A stretch of DNA of 64,000 nucleotides from Streptomyces sp. P9-A2 (GTDB lineage Bacteria; Actinomycetota; Actinomycetes; Streptomycetales; Streptomycetaceae). The position numbers and the translations under genes were made by a program. The notes below the pieces were generated by a model, which saw only the letters and a list, made by a program, of their open reading frames with translations, searched no databases and was not told the origin of the DNA. Where the stretch lies: the NCBI RefSeq assembly GCF_036634175.1, contig NZ_JAZIFX010000001.1, positions 310,001-374,000 of the forward strand. Direction: 5' to 3'. This document shows, piece by piece, positions 51,392 through 60,064 of this stretch. The stretch's first letter is position 1; each line of letters begins with the position of its first letter.

Positions 51392-52233
51392 CGGCTCCGT
51401 GCTCCCCTCATTCGGCCGCCCATGGCGTCGGCGCGTACCCGGGCGCAGCTCCGGCTGATCAGCCGGGAGACGTGCATCTGGGAGATCCCCAGCTGGGCGG
51501 CTATGCGGCTCTGGGTCATGTCCTCGAAGAAGCGCATGTACAGGATGGTGCGTTCGCGTTCCGGCAGACGGCGCAGGCCCTCCTTGGCGGACTCACGGTC
51601 GACCACGATGTCGTAGGAGACGTCCGAGGCACCCAGGGTGTCGGCCAGGCTGTAGCCGTCGTCGTCGGGTGACATCTCCGCGTCCAGCGACAGGGTGCTG
51701 AAGCTCTCCAGCGCCTCCAGTCCGGCCGTGACCTCCTCCTCGGTCAGGCCTGCGTGCCGGGCGATGTCGGCCGGGGCGGGTTCGGGACTGCCGGGCGTCT
51801 GGGTGAGGTCCCGCCGGGCGATCCGTACCTTGTTCCGCAGCTCCTGCACGCGGCGGGGCACCCGCAGGGCCCACATCCGGTCCCGGAAGTGCCGCTTGAC
51901 CTCTCCGGTGATGGTCGGGACGGCATAGCTCTCGAAGGCTCCGCGGTCCGGGTCGAAGCGGTCCACCGCCTTCACCAGGCCGAGTGCGGCCACCTGGCGC
52001 AGGTCCTCGACGGATTCGCCGCGGTCGCGGAAACGGCCCGCGATGCGGTGGGCCATGGGCAGCCACGCGGTGACGAGCTCGTCGCGCACGGCCTCCCGCT
52101 CGGGGCCGTCCTCCAGGGAGGCCAGCCGGGTGAACAGAGCGGCGGTGTCGGGGGCGTCGTCGTGCCGCCTGCGGCTTCCTGCGGCGGTGGGGACGGGGGT
52201 GTCGGGGCGGTCGGTGGACGTGTCTATGAGCAT
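51388..52233 (-). CDS. SigB/F/G-family RNA polymerase sigma factor
   Basis: A 281-residue alternative sigma factor, paralogous to the one at 29083. Region 2: ESVEDLRQVAALGLVKAVDRFDPDRGAFESYAVPTITGEVKRHFRD; region 3 PRRVQELRNKVRIARRDL; region 4 MTQSRIAAQLGISQMHVSRLISRSCARVRAD. Both paralogues share the N-terminal DDAPDTA/HDAPDTA motif. Start ATG 52233. Downstream gene is coupled; an RsbW-like gene lies upstream on the same strand, suggesting an anti-sigma/sigma unit. Confidence 0.95.
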   Translation of the reverse strand: MLIDTSTDRPDTPVPTAAGSRRRHDDAPDTAALFTRLASLEDGPEREAVRDELVTAWLPMAHRIAGRFRDRGESVEDLRQVAALGLVKAVDRFDPDRGAFESYAVPTITGEVKRHFRDRMWALRVPRRVQELRNKVRIARRDLTQTPGSPEPAPADIARHAGLTEEEVTAGLEALESFSTLSLDAEMSPDDDGYSLADTLGASDVSYDIVVDRESAKEGLRRLPERERTILYMRFFEDMTQSRIAAQLGISQMHVSRLISRSCARVRADAMGGRMRGARSR

Positions 52234-52437
52234 GCGGTTTCGCTCCCGAACGGTTGTTGTCGTGGGCGATCCACCGCGGGACGAACGCTGCGAGGACGTC
52301 CGGAGGGAGTACCACAGCAGCCGTGCCTCTCCCGCTGGTGCGCCGTCGGTCCGAGGTACGACCCTCCGACTGCCCTGGACCCGGTGGCGCAAACTCCGCT
52401 TCGCCGCACAAATCCGCGGAAAGGAGCCGACGGCGGT

Positions 52438-52926
52438 TCAGGGCAGGGGGACCAGCGCGCTGATGCACTTGCCGCCCGTGGGCAGGTCCCGGACGCGGAT
52501 GTCGCGGGACAGCAGGCAGACGATGGGCCAGCCGTGCCCGCCGGGCGTGAGGCGTCCCTGCGGGCCGGCCGCGGGCCGGGCGACGGGCAGTTCCGTGCTG
52601 CGGTCGCTCACCGACACCCGTACGCCGGGTCCGGCGACGTCCACCCTGACGTCGGTGACGCCGCCGCCGTGCAGGATCGCGTTCGTGGTGAGTTCGGAGG
52701 CGACGAGCAGGGCGTCCGCGAGGGCTGCGGCGTCGCACGGGGTGTGCGTGGCGCGGCAGCGTTCGCACACCGCCCGCTGCACGGCCTCACGCACCTGGGC
52801 CGGCCGGTAGGGGCGCCGGGGTGCGGCCCGGACGGTACCGGGCGGTTCCATGTACGGCCCTCTCCTGTCGAGCGGTTCCATGGCGGGCGGCTCTGCGTCG
52901 GCTGAAAACATGTGCTCCTGGCACAT
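52438..52926 (-). CDS. RsbW-like ATP-binding protein (putative anti-sigma factor)
   Basis: A 162-residue GHKL-fold protein. N-box: LADALLVASELTTNAILHGGG; G-box reduced to PGGHGWPIVCLL. Cys pairs near VCERCRATHTPC could bind a metal or be redox active. ATG 52926 has GGGAG 8 nt upstream; ATG 52911 is an alternative. Followed 204 bp later on the same strand by a sigma factor gene, a likely target. Confidence 0.85.
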   Translation of the reverse strand: MCQEHMFSADAEPPAMEPLDRRGPYMEPPGTVRAAPRRPYRPAQVREAVQRAVCERCRATHTPCDAAALADALLVASELTTNAILHGGGVTDVRVDVAGPGVRVSVSDRSTELPVARPAAGPQGRLTPGGHGWPIVCLLSRDIRVRDLPTGGKCISALVPLP

Positions 52927-53334
52927 CGTTCGGCTCCCTGTTCGATGAGAAAGGTCACCCCTTTCCGGCTGACCCCTCATGGCACCGGCAAACCTTTCGG
53001 CCCGCTCCGGAGCGACTGTCGTCCGCACGGCGCACCTGAGCAGCCGGCCGGCTCGGCGGCTGCGGCGACCGACCCCGGAGTGAGACAGGTCACCTGCCCC
53101 GAATGCCGGCGACGCGAGCCCCGAGAGATGGTTTATCGTTCACATATACGTGGTGACGGAGTGAACGACCGTCCTCCTTGACCACCTTTTACGGCCCTGG
53201 CTGGCTTCCCCCGTCCAGCCAGGGCTTTCCACATCCCGGAGCACGCCGTCCGCCCTCGTCGAGGTGCCCCGGACGGCGGCAGCGGCTCCAATGGACGTAG
53301 GACCGTCCGACGGCCCGGCGAGGAGCCCCGCCCC
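52927..53334. other. 408-bp intergenic region
   Basis: Divergent region between the RsbW-like and cNMP-binding genes. It contains an AT-richer segment with a possible 17-codon peptide at 53127-53180 followed by a strong hairpin at 53194-53225. No larger gene is supported. Confidence 0.45.
53194..53225 (+). terminator. Hairpin terminator of a possible small transcript
   Basis: An 11-bp perfect stem (GCCCTGGCTGG with 53215-53225) and a 10-nt loop, followed by TTT. No annotated gene ends here, so it implies a short upstream transcript or an attenuator in the leader of the next gene. Confidence 0.7.
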
Positions 53335-53790
53335 ATGACCAAAGCGATCAAACTCCTGACCGCCCTGCCTCCCCCGCAGCGGGAGCGCATGATGGCGCTC
53401 GCGCGGGAGGTGTCCTTCCCCGAGGACACCCGGATCTTCGAGGCGGGAACCACCGCCGACCGCTTCTGGGTCATCCGCTCGGGGGCGGTGTCGCTCGATC
53501 AGCGGGTGAACGAGCTCCAGCGGGTCACGGTCGCCACGCTCGGCGCGGGCGACCTGCTGGGCTGGTCCTGGCTCTTCCCGCCCCACGAGTGGGACTTCGG
53601 CGCCGAAGCCTTCAGCCAGGTCCGCGCCTACGAGTTCGACGCGGCGGCCGTCCTGCGCCTGTGCGAGGAGAATCCGGCGCTCGGGCTGACGCTGGTGCGC
53701 TGCGTCGCCGAGATCCTCGCGCACCGGCTGGAGGCGACGCGGGTCCGGCTGATGGAACAGCCGGCGACGCGTACCCGCGGAGTCTTCTGA
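53335..53790 (+). CDS. Stand-alone cyclic-nucleotide-binding domain protein
   Basis: A 151-residue protein with only a cNMP-binding beta-roll (EVSFPEDTRIFEAGTTADRFWVIRSGAVSLDQ ... VATLGAGDLLGWSWLFPPHEWDFGAEAFSQVRAYEFDA). The C-helix follows, but no HTH domain, unlike full-length Crp/Fnr proteins of about 220 residues. The phosphate-binding cassette is altered (GDLLGWSWLF). It could be a small effector protein. AGGAG lies 9 nt before ATG 53335. Confidence 0.88.
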   Translation: MTKAIKLLTALPPPQRERMMALAREVSFPEDTRIFEAGTTADRFWVIRSGAVSLDQRVNELQRVTVATLGAGDLLGWSWLFPPHEWDFGAEAFSQVRAYEFDAAAVLRLCEENPALGLTLVRCVAEILAHRLEATRVRLMEQPATRTRGVF

Positions 53791-53913
53791 GGCCGGTTCC
53801 TCCGGCGGAGCCCGCCGAAGCCGGGCGCGCTCGCCTCACACCCGGTAACGGCGCAGCGCCGGCATCGCGGCGGCCGGAACGGGCATCACCGCGACGACCG
53901 GCAGCCCGCCGCC

Positions 53914-54531
53914 TCAGCTTCCGGCGACGAGCGTGCAGCCGAGGACGATCATGGTGACGGCGACCAGGCCGTCCAGGACCCGCCAGGCGGTGGGCCGGGC
54001 GAGGAAGCGGCTCAGCAGCCGGGCCCCGAAGCCGAGGACGGCGAACCAACAGAGGCTGGCCAGCACCGCGCCGAGTCCGAACGTCCAGCGCAGCGGTCCG
54101 TGGTCGGCGGCCACGGAGCCCAGCAGGAACACGGTGTCGAGGTAGACGTGCGGGTTGAGCCAGGTCATCGCCAGGCAGGTGAGTACGGCCCGACGTCGCG
54201 AGGTCACCGCCTCACCCTCCGTCTCGAGCCCGGCCCCGGCCGGCCGGACCGCCCGCCGCGCGGCCAGGACACCGTAGCCGAGCAGGAACACCCCACCGAT
54301 CCAGCCGACCGCGGTCAACGCGCCGGGCCAGGCCACCACCAGGGCGCCCACCCCGCCGACTCCCAGGGTGATGAGCAGCGCGTCGGACACCGCGCAGATG
54401 CCCACAACGGCGAACACCGCCTCCCGGCGGACGCCCTGGCGCAGGACGAAGGCGTTCTGGGCCCCGATGGCGACGATCAGGGAGAGGCCGGTGCCGAATC
54501 CGGCGGCGGCGGTGGTCAGGGCGGCGGTCAT
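53914..54531 (-). CDS. LysE/ArgO-family amino-acid exporter
   Basis: A 205-residue inner-membrane exporter with about six TM segments. LysE features: GTGLSLIVAIGAQNAFVLRQGVRR, the TM pair with GICAVSDALLITLGVGG, and TWLNPHVYLDTVFLLG. It would export lysine or arginine. Divergent from a LysR regulator with only 67 bp between the starts and an inverted repeat in between, as in known lysE/lysG and argO/argP pairs. Confidence 0.93.
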   Translation of the reverse strand: MTAALTTAAAGFGTGLSLIVAIGAQNAFVLRQGVRREAVFAVVGICAVSDALLITLGVGGVGALVVAWPGALTAVGWIGGVFLLGYGVLAARRAVRPAGAGLETEGEAVTSRRRAVLTCLAMTWLNPHVYLDTVFLLGSVAADHGPLRWTFGLGAVLASLCWFAVLGFGARLLSRFLARPTAWRVLDGLVAVTMIVLGCTLVAGS

Positions 54532-54568
54532 GCACAGGACGCTAGTGGTCGCGTCCCACTGCAGTACA

Positions 54569-54594
54569 GCTAATGATTCTTACGTACCATTAGC
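54569..54594. promoter_or_regulatory. Inverted repeat between lysE and lysR-type gene
   Basis: GCTAATG and CATTAGC form a perfect 7-bp inverted repeat around a 12-nt spacer in the 67-bp divergent gap. It has the dimensions of a LysR-type recognition site and its right arm overlaps the likely -10 (TACCAT, 54585-54590) of the regulator gene. Confidence 0.6.
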
Positions 54595-54598
54595 CGAT

Positions 54599-55498
54599 GT
54601 GATGGAAGACCTTCCGCTGGACCAGGTGCGGACCCTGCTCGCCGTGGTGGACGAGGGCACCTTCGACGCGGCGGCCGCGGCCCTGCATGTGACGCCCTCC
54701 GCGGTGAGCCAGCGGGTGAAGGCGCTGGAGCAGCGCACCGGGCGGGTTCTGCTGCTGCGGACCCGCCCGGTCCGGCCGACCGAGTCGGGCGAGGTGCTGG
54801 TGCGGCTGGCCCGCCAGGTGGCGCGACTGGAGCGGGACGCGTACACGGAGCTCGGGCTGAGCCCGGCCGGGGAGGCGACCCGGGTGTCGGTGGCGGTGAA
54901 CGCGGACTCGCTGGCGACCTGGTTCCTCGGAGCCCTCACCCGCGTCCCGGCCGAGCTGCGCCTCTGCTTCGAACTGCGCCGCGAGGACGAGTCCCACACC
55001 GCCGCGCTGCTGCGGGAGGGGGTGGTGATGGCCGCGGTGACCTCCTCGCCGGACGCGGTGCCGGGCTGCTCCGTACGACTGCTGGGACGGATGCGCTATC
55101 TCCCCGCGGCCGGCCCGGAGTTCGCCGCGCGGTACCTCACCGGGCCGTTGGAGGAGACGCTGCCGAGGGCGCCCGTGGTGACCTTCGACCGGCGGGACGA
55201 CTTCCAGGACGCCTTCGTCCGCCGGCTCACCCGCGGCCGCACCGGGGCGAGCACGGGCCGGCACCTCATTCCGACCTCGGAGGGGTTCGCCGAGGCGGTC
55301 GCCTCGGGCCTGGGCTGGGGCATGGTCCCCGAGGCACAGGCCGGCCCCCTGCTACGGGCCGGCCGGCTCACCGTCTTCGCCCCGGACCTCGCGGCCGACG
55401 CGCCCCTGTACTGGCAGCAGTGGAAGCTGGACTCCCCCGCCCTGGCGGTGGTGGCCGAGGCGGTGGCGGCAACTGCGGCGACCGCGCTGCGGAGTTGA
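54599..55498 (+). CDS. LysR-family regulator (ArgP/LysG type)
   Basis: A 299-residue LysR-type regulator. The N-terminal HTH reads DQVRTLLAVVDEGTFDAAAAALHVTPSAVSQRVKALEQRTGRVLLLRTRPVRPTESGEVL, typical of ArgP/LysG. The effector domain follows from about residue 90. It should activate the divergent exporter gene in response to lysine or arginine. Start GTG 54599; ATG 54602 is the next codon. The -10 TACCAT would give a very short or no leader. Confidence 0.92.
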   Translation: MMEDLPLDQVRTLLAVVDEGTFDAAAAALHVTPSAVSQRVKALEQRTGRVLLLRTRPVRPTESGEVLVRLARQVARLERDAYTELGLSPAGEATRVSVAVNADSLATWFLGALTRVPAELRLCFELRREDESHTAALLREGVVMAAVTSSPDAVPGCSVRLLGRMRYLPAAGPEFAARYLTGPLEETLPRAPVVTFDRRDDFQDAFVRRLTRGRTGASTGRHLIPTSEGFAEAVASGLGWGMVPEAQAGPLLRAGRLTVFAPDLAADAPLYWQQWKLDSPALAVVAEAVAATAATALRS

Positions 55499-55674
55499 GG
55501 GCCGGCACCGTGCCCTCGTCGTGCCCGCCGGTCGTGCCCGTCGTCGGCCGGCCCAGTGGTGTCCGCGGTGACGCGCCCCGCCGAGGCCGCTGTTTCATCC
55601 TGTGGTGACAGGTGACCCGTAACGGAGTACGGCACCCCAAGGGTGCGCATCCACTGCGGATCAGGTGATTTTCC

Positions 55675-55920
55675 ATGGACGACTGGCGGACCCGCGCGGC
55701 CTGCCGGGACGAGGATCCCGACCTCTTCTTCCCGATCGGGACCTCCGGCCCTGCCCTTCTTCAGACGGAGCAGGCGAAGGGGGTGTGCCGACGCTGCCCT
55801 GTCCAGCAGCATTGCCTCGACTGGGCGTTGGACACGGGGCAGCCCCTCGGGGTGTGGGGCGGCACGAGCGAGACGGAGCGACGCGCGCTGAAGCGCCGCT
55901 TGAAGGCACGGCGCGCCTGA
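55675..55920 (+). CDS. WhiB-family iron-sulfur regulator
   Basis: An 81-residue WhiB-like protein. The four Fe-S cysteines are Cys10, Cys38, Cys41 and Cys47 (C-x27-CxxC-x5-C), followed by the beta-turn GVWGG and a basic C-terminus (RRALKRRLKARR) for DNA or sigma-factor interaction. AGGTGA precedes ATG 55675. Monocistronic; which Wbl subtype it is cannot be fixed by eye. Confidence 0.95.
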   Translation: MDDWRTRAACRDEDPDLFFPIGTSGPALLQTEQAKGVCRRCPVQQHCLDWALDTGQPLGVWGGTSETERRALKRRLKARRA

Positions 55921-56022
55921 GGCGGGCCCATGTTCCGGCCCGCCTGTCCACCGTTCCGCCCGCCGGGCCGGGCACGGCGGGCGGCGTTAGGCTCACCGGA
56001 AGAGCGCGGGAAGGAACCGATC

Positions 56023-56382
56023 ATGAGCGTGCGTGTGCGTCGTGTCTACGAACCGCCCCAGCCGGACGACGGGATCCGTGTCCTGGTCGACCGGCTGTGG
56101 CCGCGTGGCCTGGCGAAGGACCTGGCCCGCGTGGACGAGTGGCCCAAGGGCCTGACGCCGTCGACGGACCTGCGCCGCTGGTACCACACCGGCGAGCGGC
56201 CGTACGAGGAGTTCCGCGGGCGCTACGAGAAGGAGCTCGCCGCTCCCGAGGCGGCCGAACTCCTCGACCATGTAAGGGATCTGGCCACGCAGGGCCGGGT
56301 GACGCTGGTGACCGCGGCCAGGGAGCCGGAGACCAGCCATGCCGAGGTGCTGGCCCGCCTCCTCGACGACCGGCACGGCTGA
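56023..56382 (+). CDS. DUF488-family protein
   Basis: A 119-residue protein of the DUF488 family (VRRVYEPPQPDDGIRVLVDRLWPRGLAKDLARVDEWPKGLTPSTDLRRWYHTGERPYEEFRGRYEKEL). The DRLWPRG and LRRWYxH motifs are conserved; members are small cytoplasmic proteins of unknown role. GGAAGGA lies 8 nt before ATG 56023. Confidence 0.92.
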   Translation: MSVRVRRVYEPPQPDDGIRVLVDRLWPRGLAKDLARVDEWPKGLTPSTDLRRWYHTGERPYEEFRGRYEKELAAPEAAELLDHVRDLATQGRVTLVTAAREPETSHAEVLARLLDDRHG

Positions 56383-56461
56383 ACTCTCCGGCCGCTCCGG
56401 CGTGTCCGGGGCGCCGGAGCGGCGGGCAGCGGCCGTTGTCCCTGCGGCCCGCCCGCACCGG

Positions 56462-58135
56462 CTACGCCGTCTGCCGTGCGGCCGCCCGCCCCGCCGCACG
56501 GCCCGAGAAGAGGCAGCCGCCGAGGAAGGTGCCCTCCAGGGCGTTGTAGCCGTGGACGCCTCCGCCTCCGAAGCCCGCGACCTCGCCGGCCGCGTACAAC
56601 CCCTCGACCGGCCTGCCCCCGCCGTCCAGCGCGCGGGAGTCGAGGTCGGTCTGGATGCCGCCGAGGGTCTTGCGGGTGAGGATGTGCAGCTTGACGCCGA
56701 TCAGCGGGCCGGCCGCGGGGTCGAGAATGCGGTGCGGGGTGGCGACGCGGCCGAGACGGTCGCCTATGTAGCGGCGGGCGTTGCGGATGCCCTGCACCTG
56801 GGCGTCCTTGCTGAAGGAGTGGCCGAGCTGCCGGTCGCGGGCCTCGATCTGGCTCCGGACGGCGGCCGCGTCGAGGAGCGGCTTGTCGGTGAGGGCGTTC
56901 ATCCGCTCGACGAGCTGCTCCAGGGTCGGGGCGGTCACGAAGTCCGCGCCCTCACGCAGGAAGGCGTCGACCGGGCCGGGGGCGCCCTTGCCCAGGACGC
57001 GTTCGCGCAGGAACCCGGTCCGGTCCTTGGCGGTGATGTCGGGGTTCTGTTCGGAGCCCGAGAGCGCGAACTCCTTCTCGATGATCTTCCGGGTGAGGAT
57101 GAACCAGGAATGGTCGTGGCCGGCGATGTCCTCGGTGGTGCGCAGGTGCTTGAGCGTGCCCAGGGTGTCGTAGCCGGGGAGGCAGGGCTCGGGCAGCCGG
57201 CGGCCGAGGGCGTCGAACCACATCGAGGACGGGCCGGGCAGGATGCGGATGCCGTGGCCGTGCCAGACCGGGTCCCAGTTCCGTATGCCCTCGGTGTAGT
57301 GCCACATCCGGTCCCGGTTGACCAGTCGCGCGCCCGCGCGCTCGCTGATGCCGAGCATCCGCCCGTCCACGTGGGCGGGGACCCCCGTGACCATCTCGCG
57401 GGGCGGGGTGCCGAGCCGCTCGGGCCAGTGCCGGCGGACGATGTCGTGGTCGGCGCCGATGCCGCCGCTGGTGACGATCACGGCCTGGGCGGTGAGCTCG
57501 AAGTCACCGATCGCCTCGCGGCTGGAAGCGACGCCGCGCGGGGCGTCGTCCGGGGCCAGGACGACGCCCCGCACTCCGCTCACGGCGCCGTCCCGGACGA
57601 CCAGTTCGTCGACCCGGTGCCGGTGGTGGAAGGTGAGCAGACCGTCGCGCGAGGCCTGCCGGGCGTGGCCGACGAAGGGTTCGACGACGCCGGTCCCGGT
57701 GCCCCAGGCGATGTGGAAGCGGGGCACGCTGTTGCCGTGCCCGTCCGCGCGGAGGTCACCGCGTTCGGCCCAGCCGACGGTGGGCAGGAAGGAGATGCCG
57801 TGCCCGGTCAGCCAGGACCGCTTCTCCCCCGCCGCCCACTCGACGTAGGCGCGCGCCCAGCGCACCGCCCAGGTGTCCTCGTCCTCGAGCCGGTCGAATC
57901 CGGCGCTGCCCTGCCAGTCGCTCCAGGCGAGCTCGAAGGAGTCCTTGACGCCGAGGCGCCGCTGCTCCGGGGAGCCGACGAGGAACAGCCCGCCGAAGGA
58001 CCAGAAGGCCTGTCCGCCGAGGTTGGCGGCGTTCTCCTGGTCGACGAGGGCGACTCTGCGGCCCCGGCTGGTCAGTTCGTGGGCCGCGACCAGGCCCGCG
58101 AGACCCGCTCCGACGATGACGACATCGGCATCCAT
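56462..58135 (-). CDS. FAD-binding dehydrogenase (ketosteroid-dehydrogenase-like)
   Basis: A 557-residue FAD-dependent oxidoreductase of the FRDA/KstD-like superfamily. The N-terminal Rossmann motif is DVVIVGAGLAGLVAAHELTSRGRRVALVDQE, and the C-terminal FAD motif GLYAAGEVAGFGGGGVHGYNALEGTFLGGCLFSGRAAGR. Substrate unknown. ATG 58135. The gene is 17 bp downstream of a TetR regulator on the same strand, so the two form an operon that the regulator probably represses. Confidence 0.92.
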   Translation of the reverse strand: MDADVVIVGAGLAGLVAAHELTSRGRRVALVDQENAANLGGQAFWSFGGLFLVGSPEQRRLGVKDSFELAWSDWQGSAGFDRLEDEDTWAVRWARAYVEWAAGEKRSWLTGHGISFLPTVGWAERGDLRADGHGNSVPRFHIAWGTGTGVVEPFVGHARQASRDGLLTFHHRHRVDELVVRDGAVSGVRGVVLAPDDAPRGVASSREAIGDFELTAQAVIVTSGGIGADHDIVRRHWPERLGTPPREMVTGVPAHVDGRMLGISERAGARLVNRDRMWHYTEGIRNWDPVWHGHGIRILPGPSSMWFDALGRRLPEPCLPGYDTLGTLKHLRTTEDIAGHDHSWFILTRKIIEKEFALSGSEQNPDITAKDRTGFLRERVLGKGAPGPVDAFLREGADFVTAPTLEQLVERMNALTDKPLLDAAAVRSQIEARDRQLGHSFSKDAQVQGIRNARRYIGDRLGRVATPHRILDPAAGPLIGVKLHILTRKTLGGIQTDLDSRALDGGGRPVEGLYAAGEVAGFGGGGVHGYNALEGTFLGGCLFSGRAAGRAAARQTA

Positions 58136-58152
58136 GGCGAGAAGTCCCTTCC

Positions 58153-58806
58153 TCATCCGCGTCGGTGCGCGGCCGGTTCGGCGCTGCCGTCGGTCAGCAA
58201 CGCGGTCAGCAGTTGTTTCAGCCAGGCGCGGGCGCGCTCGACGTCCCCGTCCAGCAGCAGTTGGGTGGTGACTCCGTCGTACGCGGCGACCACGGCGTGC
58301 GCGGCACCCTCGGCGGTGCCGAGAACGGCGGGCAGTTCGGTGTGGCCGCGGGCCCGGCCCAGGTGGTCCGCGATGGCGCCGCGCAGCCTGGCGCGGTGTT
58401 CCAGCAGGGCGCGGGAGATCTCCGGGTCACGGGCGGCACGTACGAGGAAGTCGGTCTTCACCAGCAGCCAGTCCCGGTCGAGCAGCAGTACCTCGGTGAC
58501 GCGGTCCACGGCCGCGGGCACGTCGAGGTCGGGTCCGCCCACGGCGAGGGCACCGGAGACCTGCTCGGCGATCAGCTCGGCGCGCTCCGCGTACAGGGCG
58601 AAGAACAACCCGTCCAGGGTGGCGAAGTTCGAGTAGAAGGCGCCCCTGCTGTATCCGGCGGCCTCGCAGACCTCCTCGATGGAGACGTGCCCGAAGCCCT
58701 TGGCCGCGAACACGGCGAACGCCGCCCGGAGAAGGTCGGCGCGCGTGCGGACGCGGCGTCTGGTCACCCGCCCGGCCCCGCGCCCCGTGCTGCCGTCCCC
58801 GGTCAC
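58153..58806 (-). CDS. TetR-family transcriptional regulator
   Basis: A 217-residue TetR repressor. The HTH lies at about residues 20-66 (RADLLRAAFAVFAAKGFGHVSIEEVCEAAGYSRGAFYSNFATLDGLF), followed by a ligand-binding domain. GTG 58806 has GGAGGTGA 5 nt upstream. Twin palindromes just upstream (58823-58855) are likely operators for itself and the downstream dehydrogenase. Confidence 0.93.
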   Translation of the reverse strand: MTGDGSTGRGAGRVTRRRVRTRADLLRAAFAVFAAKGFGHVSIEEVCEAAGYSRGAFYSNFATLDGLFFALYAERAELIAEQVSGALAVGGPDLDVPAAVDRVTEVLLLDRDWLLVKTDFLVRAARDPEISRALLEHRARLRGAIADHLGRARGHTELPAVLGTAEGAAHAVVAAYDGVTTQLLLDGDVERARAWLKQLLTALLTDGSAEPAAHRRG

Positions 58807-59246
58807 CCCGTCACCTCCGTTCGATACGTGAACGTATCCGATACACTGGTGTATCCATAGCCCTCGGCGACGGGAACTTCCCGATCCCGGCCGAGCACGC
58901 GATGCGCAGGCCCCGCCTGCCCCTGCCGGAAGCCTGTCGTCCTCCCGCTCCGCTCCCCCACACCGGGCCGCACACCTGCGGGGAGGGCCGATGCGCGCAG
59001 ACTCCGGGCGACCGGTCGGCGGCGGTCAAGTACACCGTGATCGTGGTCTCCTCACCGGCGGTCATTTACACCGTCCATGAGTGCGGGGTGCGCAGAACCC
59101 GGGCGACGCGCTTCCTGTTCGGGATGCGCACCGCGTCCCCGGCCCGTCCCGTACCGGCTGCGACACGAACGGAACCGCCCCCTGGCACGACGTCCTGATC
59201 TGCTTTCCTGGTGGCTTCCGGCAGGGACGACGGACTCGGAGCGATC
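58807..59246. other. 440-bp divergent intergenic region
   Basis: Contains the twin TetR operators at the left and the MBL gene promoter at the right. No gene is supported. Confidence 0.45.
58823..58855. promoter_or_regulatory. Twin 16-bp palindromic operators upstream of tetR
   Basis: GATACGTGAACGTATC (58823-58838) and GATACACTGGTGTATC (58840-58855) are two 6-4-6 inverted repeats with shared arms GATAC(G/A)-N4-(C/T)GTATC, centres 17 bp apart. They begin 17 bp upstream of the tetR start. Confidence 0.85.
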
Positions 59247-59993
59247 ATGCGCGCAGAGGTACGGCAGGTGGCCGACGGCACCCACCTGGTGCACGGCTCC
59301 CACACCAACTGGGTGATCCTCCAGGAGGGGGGCGCCGTCACACTGATCGACACCGGGTACCCCGGTGACCGCGAGCAGCTCCTCGCCTCCCTCGCGGAGG
59401 TGGGCGGTTCACCGGAATCGGTCGCGGCCGTCCTCATCACCCACGCCCACACCGACCATCTGGGCTCCGCCGAGTACCTGCGGGCAACGTACGGCACGCC
59501 CGTGTACACGCACGAGGCCGAAGTCCCCCACGCCCGAAGGGACTTCCTCCAGCAGGTGACCGTCGGACAGGTCCTGCGCAACAGCTGGCGGCCGGGTGTG
59601 CTGCCCTGGGCACTGCACGTGCTGCGCTCCGGCGGCACGGCACACGTACCGGTCACCGCCCCCGAGCCGTTCCCTCGGTCCGGCCCGCTGGACCTGCCCG
59701 GCCGGCCGGTGCCCGTGCACACGCCCGGCCACACCGACGGGCACTGCGTCTTCCATCTCCCGCACCTCGGGGTGGTGGTGTCCGGCGACGCCCTGGTGAG
59801 CGCCCATCCCACGTCCCGGCTCGACGGACCGCAGCTGCTGCCCCGCATGTTCCACCACGAGCGGGCCACCGCCCTCGGCTCGCTGGACATCCTGGCCGGG
59901 CTGGCGGGCGACCTGACGCTGCCCGGACACGGCCCCGTGCACCGGGGATCCCTGAAGGGTGCGGCGGAGCTGGCCCGCGAACGCGCGCAATAG
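59247..59993 (+). CDS. Metallo-beta-lactamase-fold hydrolase
   Basis: A 248-residue MBL-fold hydrolase. The metal-binding motif is THAHTDHLG (His66, His68, Asp70, His71), with further ligands in HTPGHTDGHCVF, SGDALV and LPGHGPV. Substrate unknown. GGAG lies 6 nt before ATG 59247. Next gene on the same strand is the DUF4032 gene, 71 bp downstream. Confidence 0.92.
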   Translation: MRAEVRQVADGTHLVHGSHTNWVILQEGGAVTLIDTGYPGDREQLLASLAEVGGSPESVAAVLITHAHTDHLGSAEYLRATYGTPVYTHEAEVPHARRDFLQQVTVGQVLRNSWRPGVLPWALHVLRSGGTAHVPVTAPEPFPRSGPLDLPGRPVPVHTPGHTDGHCVFHLPHLGVVVSGDALVSAHPTSRLDGPQLLPRMFHHERATALGSLDILAGLAGDLTLPGHGPVHRGSLKGAAELARERAQ

Positions 59994-60064
59994 GGTGAGC
60001 GGACGACCACCGGTGTGATCACCACTCCGGAGACGGCCGCCCGCGAGACGAGGACACCCGATCC

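Noticed and set aside
52970..52993. SigB-like promoter (GTTT-N14-GGGTCA) upstream of the RsbW-like gene at 52926
   Set aside because: The -10 deviates at the last two consensus bases and similar matches are common by chance; not strong enough to list as a feature.
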